Positions 6,704 through 9,872 of a DNA stretch of 9,872 nucleotides are shown in pieces. This stretch comes from Desulfuromonadales bacterium (GTDB lineage Bacteria > Desulfobacterota > Desulfuromonadia > Desulfuromonadales > BM103): positions 1 to 9,872 of the forward strand of contig DAOVNV010000078.1 in the NCBI GenBank assembly GCA_030630015.1, written 5' to 3'. Position numbers and translations under genes: made by a program. A model generated the notes under the pieces. That model did not search any database, had not been told where the DNA came from, and saw only the letters and a list, made by a program, of their open reading frames with translations. Position 1 is the stretch's first letter, and each line of letters starts with the position of its first letter.

Positions 6704-7681
6704 TTAGTCCCGAACGGTGACCAAGGATTGAAGTTCCACCGGCAAGGTTGACTGCATTTCGGTTGAAGAAACGCGCGCTGGATTGAATGGCGGCTGTCCT
6801 AACTCTTTCAGGATTTTTAACCCTCCCGCTTGATCAAGCATAAAGGCCAGAAAAGTGATAGCCGCTTCACGATTCGGTGCATCTTTGAGCAGGGTCACGC
6901 CGTAAGTAATCGACTTTCCCTGCATGGTCATTTTTGTCCCAGGAGTTTTTCCACTAACCTCGACAGTGGCTGCGGCGTATTGCTGATCAAATTGATAATT
7001 TCCGAGGTTAATTTCCTCCGGTAGTTCAATATATTTCAGACCGTGTTGCACCGCAACCGAACGGTATTCCCAGGCATAGTCCATATTGCCGGTCTGGAGC
7101 AGGGAGACCAACTCTACCGCTTTGGGTCGCACATTCTCCTTGGGTCGATTCTCAATAGCTTTTTTATAGAGGCCCGGTTTTTGATAATAGCTTTCTGCCA
7201 GTTGCAGTACCATCAGCGCCCGGTAGCCACAGGGGTCGAGATCGGGTGCGGAGTGCCCCCAGATAACCTTCGGCTGCTGCAGGATATCCATCCAGTTAGC
7301 AGCGCTGATGGAATCGGCAAAACGACTTTGTGCGGTGTAGCAGAGGACCATCTGATTTGAAGCAAAGCGGATATTGTTATCGCTATAATCGGGTCGCAGC
7401 AATTTGTCGATCACCTTATAATCAGCCGATGCCATGATATCGCAGGGCTTGCCCAGATCGCTGACTTTACGGGCCGCTTTCTGACTACCCGATGATTCAC
7501 GCTGGACATCGACTTTGGGATATTGTGCTTCGAAGGCTTTTTCCATTGCCACCATTGGAACAGAAAGACTGCCGGCATGAAAAATTGTCAGAACACCCTG
7601 GGGTTCGGCCAGGGCTAATGTCGTGCAGAACAAGAGTCCTAAAACGGTGCAAATGGTGACCAATCGGTGTAACATTTTCAT
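6704..7681 (-). CDS. wtpA: Tungstate/molybdate substrate-binding protein WtpA
   Basis: This is the periplasmic binding protein that captures tungstate or molybdate and delivers it to WtpBC. I chose the ATG at 7681 because it follows AAGGAG by 10 nt and starts a clear Sec signal (MKMLHRL, a hydrophobic core, then ALA before Glu26). A further in-frame ATG at 7726 would overlap modE by 3 nt and add 15 non-signal-like residues. The mature protein shows HAGSLS (35-40), SSGSQ (63-67), SADY (85-88) and DPCGYR (149-154). It also has WEYRS (204-208). The DPCGYR and WEYRS motifs carry the Asp and Glu that, in archaeal WtpA/ModA structures, add two carboxylate ligands for octahedral metal coordination. 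This separates it from classical bacterial ModA. There is no lipobox, so it is a soluble periplasmic protein. Selectivity for W over Mo cannot be read from sequence. Confidence 0.92.
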   Translation of the reverse strand: MKMLHRLVTICTVLGLLFCTTLALAEPQGVLTIFHAGSLSVPMVAMEKAFEAQYPKVDVQRESSGSQKAARKVSDLGKPCDIMASADYKVIDKLLRPDYSDNNIRFASNQMVLCYTAQSRFADSISAANWMDILQQPKVIWGHSAPDLDPCGYRALMVLQLAESYYQKPGLYKKAIENRPKENVRPKAVELVSLLQTGNMDYAWEYRSVAVQHGLKYIELPEEINLGNYQFDQQYAAATVEVSGKTPGTKMTMQGKSITYGVTLLKDAPNREAAITFLAFMLDQAGGLKILKELGQPPFNPARVSSTEMQSTLPVELQSLVTVRD

Positions 7682-7691
7682 CCCTTTTCTT

Positions 7692-7697
7692 CTCCTT
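7692..7697 (-). promoter_or_regulatory. Ribosome binding site fixing the wtpA start
   Basis: AAGGAG on the minus strand lies 10 nt before the ATG at 7681. It makes that start better than the upstream ATG at 7726, which would place the signal peptide internally. Confidence 0.7.
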
Positions 7698-7722
7698 AAA
7701 ATTCCAGTCCAACTTACTGTGA

Positions 7723-8526
7723 TCATTCAACACCAACGATGACACTGGTCGACTTGATAACAGCCCAGACCTCGTCACCTTCTTGTAGGGCAAGATTTTT
7801 TACACTGCTGTTGGTGATCGTTGCAGTGATGGTTTCTCCTGCCCCGATATCCAGAACAACTTCTCCAAGAACCGCACTTTCAGTAATTCCGGTGATGCGT
7901 CCACGGATCAGGTTCTTTGCACTGATCGACAAGGTTCCCGGTTCGTTGGCAATCATCACTGAGGATGCTTTGACCAGGGCATAGGCGGGAATACCAACCT
8001 CCAGTGCCAGAGCGGCAACACTGTCGTTGCCAATCACTGCGGTGATGCGGTTTCCCGATTTCAGCTGCAGAACAACCTGAGCAACCGATATGTCGTGGGT
8101 GATTTCACAAACGGTTCCGGAAAAAACATTTTTGGCACTGATCCGCATGGCGATCCTCTGTAGTAACGGCAAGTAGGTATCGAAATTGCCCAGAGTTTTT
8201 TCCAGGCGGGCGAGGGTGTTCAAGTGCTCCTGCTCAATAATTCTGAACAGCTTAATAACCTTTTTCCCCTCTTCGGTCAGCCGGGTTCCACCACCGCCGG
8301 AACCACCCGTGGCGGCAACAGTCAACGGTCGTTCAGCGAGGTTGTTCATGACGTTCAGAGCATCCCATGCCGTCTTGTAGCTCATCCCCGCCGCCTTGGC
8401 TGCGGTGGAGAGGGAAGCGTGAATACCGATCTGTTCAAGCAGGGCAATACGATTACCACCCAGGAAGTTCTGGGCATTTTTCTGCATCCATAGCGGGGCT
8501 TTGACGGCAACCTTCTGTTTCTTCAT
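7723..8526 (-). CDS. modE: Molybdate/tungstate-responsive regulator ModE (HTH plus two Mop domains)
   Basis: This is a transcriptional regulator that senses intracellular molybdate or tungstate, normally a dimer. The 267-residue protein has the full ModE layout. The N-terminal winged helix-turn-helix (about 27-90) contains SLSTAAKAAGMSYKTAWDAL and the glycine-rich wing GGSGGGGTRLTEEG (74-87). A helical linker leads to two tandem Mop/TOBE domains at about 128-193 and 199-264. Each Mop domain starts with ISAKN, the usual oxyanion-binding motif. Both ligand-binding repeats are present, so it can sense and is not a HTH-only variant. A ModE-like operator sits 45-72 nt upstream of the start, over its own promoter, which predicts autorepression. 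wtpA follows 41 nt downstream, suggesting co-transcription. The ATG at 8526 has a weak ribosome site. Confidence 0.95.
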   Translation of the reverse strand: MKKQKVAVKAPLWMQKNAQNFLGGNRIALLEQIGIHASLSTAAKAAGMSYKTAWDALNVMNNLAERPLTVAATGGSGGGGTRLTEEGKKVIKLFRIIEQEHLNTLARLEKTLGNFDTYLPLLQRIAMRISAKNVFSGTVCEITHDISVAQVVLQLKSGNRITAVIGNDSVAALALEVGIPAYALVKASSVMIANEPGTLSISAKNLIRGRITGITESAVLGEVVLDIGAGETITATITNSSVKNLALQEGDEVWAVIKSTSVIVGVE

Positions 8527-8570
8527 ATCTTTTGCCAGTATGTTTTTATTGATAATCAGAATGCTAACAC

Positions 8571-8598
8571 TTCGTTATATAGTTAAATATATAACGAA
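8571..8598. promoter_or_regulatory. ModE operator
   Basis: TTCGTTATATA (8571-8581) and its exact reverse complement TATATAACGAA (8588-8598) flank a 6-bp spacer. The two CGTTATAT/ATATAACG halves match the known E. coli ModE box in sequence and in layout. The site covers the whole spacer and the -10 of the modE promoter, as expected for a repressor. Confidence 0.88.
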
Positions 8599-8604
8599 AG
8601 TCAA
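8576..8604 (-). promoter_or_regulatory. Sigma-70 promoter of modE-wtpABC
   Basis: On the minus strand, TTGACT (8604-8599, 5/6) is followed after exactly 17 bp by TATATA (8581-8576, 4/6). The predicted leader is about 40 nt. The -10 and the whole spacer are inside the ModE operator, so binding of ModE should exclude RNA polymerase. Confidence 0.65.
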
Positions 8605-8686
8605 TAAATGAATAGCTTTTCTTTTGCTCAAATTTGATTAAACTCGCCTGGAGCCTGTAAAAGTTGGAATCCCTGCAGATGTAAAG

Positions 8687-9034
8687 CTAGCTCACGGTAA
8701 GAAACTTCTTGACGATCAGGTCACAGAGCCCGACAGAATCGTTGATATCATAAACGGGTACATCCACCGTCAGAGGCCTGTCAGAAGCAACAGCAATCAG
8801 GGTAGGATCATGCTCTTCATCGCGGCAGAGCAGTTTGTCACTACACTCACGCCGGTGGACTTCAATCTTCGGCATGCTACTGCGCTTGAATCCTTCGGTA
8901 AGGAGAATATCGAGATCACCGCAATAGGTGGCAATGGTCTCCGCCAACGGTGGTTCAAGTGAGTGAAGTGATAGGAAATTGCTTTCGGAAGGTTGGCGCC
9001 GACGGCGCCATAAATCGTCCCTCCCGCCGATCAC
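8687..9034 (-). pseudogene. mobB: 5'-truncated mobB (molybdopterin-guanine dinucleotide biosynthesis protein B)
   Basis: Intact MobB is a GTP-binding partner of MobA, which adds GMP to the molybdenum cofactor. Only the C-terminal half is present. LDILLTEGFKRSSMPKIEVHR, then TLIAVASD, then VPVYDINDSVGLCDLI follow E. coli MobB in order to its natural C-terminus. The P-loop (GxxxSGKTT) and the rest of the N-terminal domain are absent. The 118 bases upstream, before the glycerate kinase stop, hold no P-loop in any frame I read. The first 15 or so residues, including an RRRR run, come from a GGCGCC palindrome (8995-9009) and are not MobB-like. The frame could begin at the GTG at 9034 but without a good ribosome site. 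Its place beside modE-wtp fits a former Mo/W cofactor cluster. A short expressed protein cannot be excluded. Confidence 0.75.
8995..9009. repeat. GGCGCC palindrome at the MobB homology boundary
   Basis: GGCGCC, GAC, GGCGCC is a perfect 6-bp hairpin with a 3-base loop, very GC-rich in its surroundings. It coincides with the point where MobB similarity is lost. Confidence 0.55.
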
Positions 9035-9050
9035 ACGGCCCCAAATAAGC

Positions 9051-9069
9051 CGTTTCTAAATTATAAACG
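9051..9069. promoter_or_regulatory. Operator-like palindrome over a TATAAT, upstream of the mobB remnant
   Basis: CGTTTCTAAATTATAAACG pairs at 8 of 9 positions about its central A. On the minus strand it includes a perfect TATAAT (9065-9060). The best -35 at 17 bp is CTGGTA (3/6), so an activator or a dead promoter is possible. One side, TTCGTTTATA, resembles the ModE half-site, but the partner spacing is too short for ModE. Confidence 0.35.
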
Positions 9070-9152
9070 AACTTAGGAGGGTTACCAGTCAGGCTGATTT
9101 CCTACAATAACCTGGCTTAAGTTTGAATTGGGGATATTTTGAGCCAACAGAA

Positions 9153-9872
9153 TCATGCCTGGGCAAGAATGACCCGCAGGTCCATGACATTGGTATTGGT
9201 GGGCCCGGTTTTGTAGAGATCTCCGAGTTGCTCGAAGCAATGGTAGGAATCATTATCAGCGAGATACTTCTGCAAATCGAGCTCAAACCTCGCCGCCCTC
9301 TGCAAGGTAGTGGTGTCCGCAAAGGCCCCTGCCGCATCAGTCGGGCCATCGGTGCCGTCTGTCCCCGCGCTGAGCAGCACGATTTTGCCGGCATCGCCCA
9401 TTTGCAGGGCCGCCGCAAGAGCAAATTCCTGATTGCGCCCACCCATTCCCTTGCCTCGAACAGTCACCGTCGTCTCGCCCCCGGACAGAATACAGGCCGG
9501 GGGTTTTACCGGGTGACCAGTCTTCAGTATTTCATGGGCTATGGCCATGTGCATGCCAGCTATCTCCGACGTTTCACCCTCAATCGTGGACGACAAAATC
9601 AGGGGATTATAACCGAGGGCGATCGCCGCTTCACGTGCCCGGCTCAGGGCATCGAAATTGCTGCCGACAATCACGTTGAATATCCGTTTGAAAACAGCAT
9701 CACCCGGCTTGGGCGTTTCGGGAATTTCGCTCGCAGCTCCTGCCCGAAGATGGTTCAAGACGTTTTCGGGCAGTTTATCCGCAATGGCGTACTTGTCGAT
9801 AATCCCGAGGCAGTCGGCAAAGGTCCGAGGGTCGGGAACGCAGGGGCCAGAGGCGATGGTATCCAGGTCGTC
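9153..9872 (-). CDS. Glycerate 2-kinase, MOFRL family (GckA/TtuD type), C-terminal 239 codons
   Basis: This enzyme phosphorylates D-glycerate to 2-phosphoglycerate, feeding C2/C3 acids into lower glycolysis. Older annotations call the family hydroxypyruvate reductase. The frame is open from the window edge, so the N-terminus lies outside. The first residues seen, DDLDTIASGPCVPDP, are the conserved substrate-domain motif, followed by ETPKPGD. The C-terminal MOFRL domain shows ILSGGETTVTVRGKGMGGRNQ and then LLSAGTDGTDGPTDAAGAFAD, both family signatures and intact. The protein ends NTNVMDLRVILAQA, a normal family C-terminus. A start within the visible part would cut off the first motifs, so the gene must continue upstream. 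There is no functional link to the Mo/W genes next to it. Confidence 0.92.
   Translation of the reverse strand, partial: DDLDTIASGPCVPDPRTFADCLGIIDKYAIADKLPENVLNHLRAGAASEIPETPKPGDAVFKRIFNVIVGSNFDALSRAREAAIALGYNPLILSSTIEGETSEIAGMHMAIAHEILKTGHPVKPPACILSGGETTVTVRGKGMGGRNQEFALAAALQMGDAGKIVLLSAGTDGTDGPTDAAGAFADTTTLQRAARFELDLQKYLADNDSYHCFEQLGDLYKTGPTNTNVMDLRVILAQA

Noticed and set aside
7682..7726. Upstream ATG for wtpA overlapping the modE stop
   Set aside because: It would put 15 charged residues before the signal peptide. The ATG at 7681 has the ribosome site and the proper signal start.
1..9872. CRISPR array, tRNA, rRNA, toxin-antitoxin or defence module
   Set aside because: I saw no regularly spaced direct repeats, no tRNA or rRNA signature, and no genes of those families in the window.

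Overview
All protein-coding genes supported here lie on the minus strand, so the window reads from right to left. The gene types suggest a Gram-negative bacterium, perhaps anaerobic or facultative. They are a HemG-type protoporphyrinogen oxidase, an Escherichia coli-type PepN, a two-Mop-domain ModE and an archaeal-type WtpABC tungstate/molybdate transporter. This combination, together with extragenic REP-like palindromes, would fit a Desulfuromonas/Geobacter-like lineage. That placement is an inference, not something the sequence proves.

Right end (9153-9872): the C-terminal 239 codons of a MOFRL-family glycerate 2-kinase, whose start lies outside the window. Next (8687-9034) is the C-terminal half of a MobB protein. 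Its P-loop domain is missing and its 5' end carries a GC-rich palindrome, so it looks like a decayed gene. Upstream of it lies an operator-like 19-bp palindrome over a perfect TATAAT.

Centre right (4881-8604): a compact operon, modE-wtpA-wtpB-wtpC. A near-consensus promoter (TTGACT, 17 bp, TATATA) is covered by an 11-6-11 perfect inverted repeat that closely resembles the ModE operator. The likely circuit is that ModE binds intracellular molybdate or tungstate through its two Mop domains and then represses its own gene and the uptake genes. WtpA would capture the oxyanion in the periplasm, WtpB would form the channel and WtpC would hydrolyse ATP. The transporter genes have visibly lower GC than their flanks.

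Centre left (1904-4552): a full-length pepN aminopeptidase. Its leader (4553-4880) holds palindromes and a possible 48-codon upstream ORF that overlaps the pepN start. Left end: an atypical SDR of the YeeZ type (817-1752) and the N-terminal 190 codons of hemG (1-572), which runs off the window. A classic REP doublet (REPIN-like hairpin) sits between pepN and the SDR gene. A different 38-bp inverted repeat with 33/38 identity sits between the SDR gene and hemG.

I found no clearly new multigene system. The points most worth checking are the ModE autoregulatory operator, the truncated mobB with its palindromes, the two repeat families, and an abnormal stretch in the otherwise conserved SGxxAGD region of HemG.
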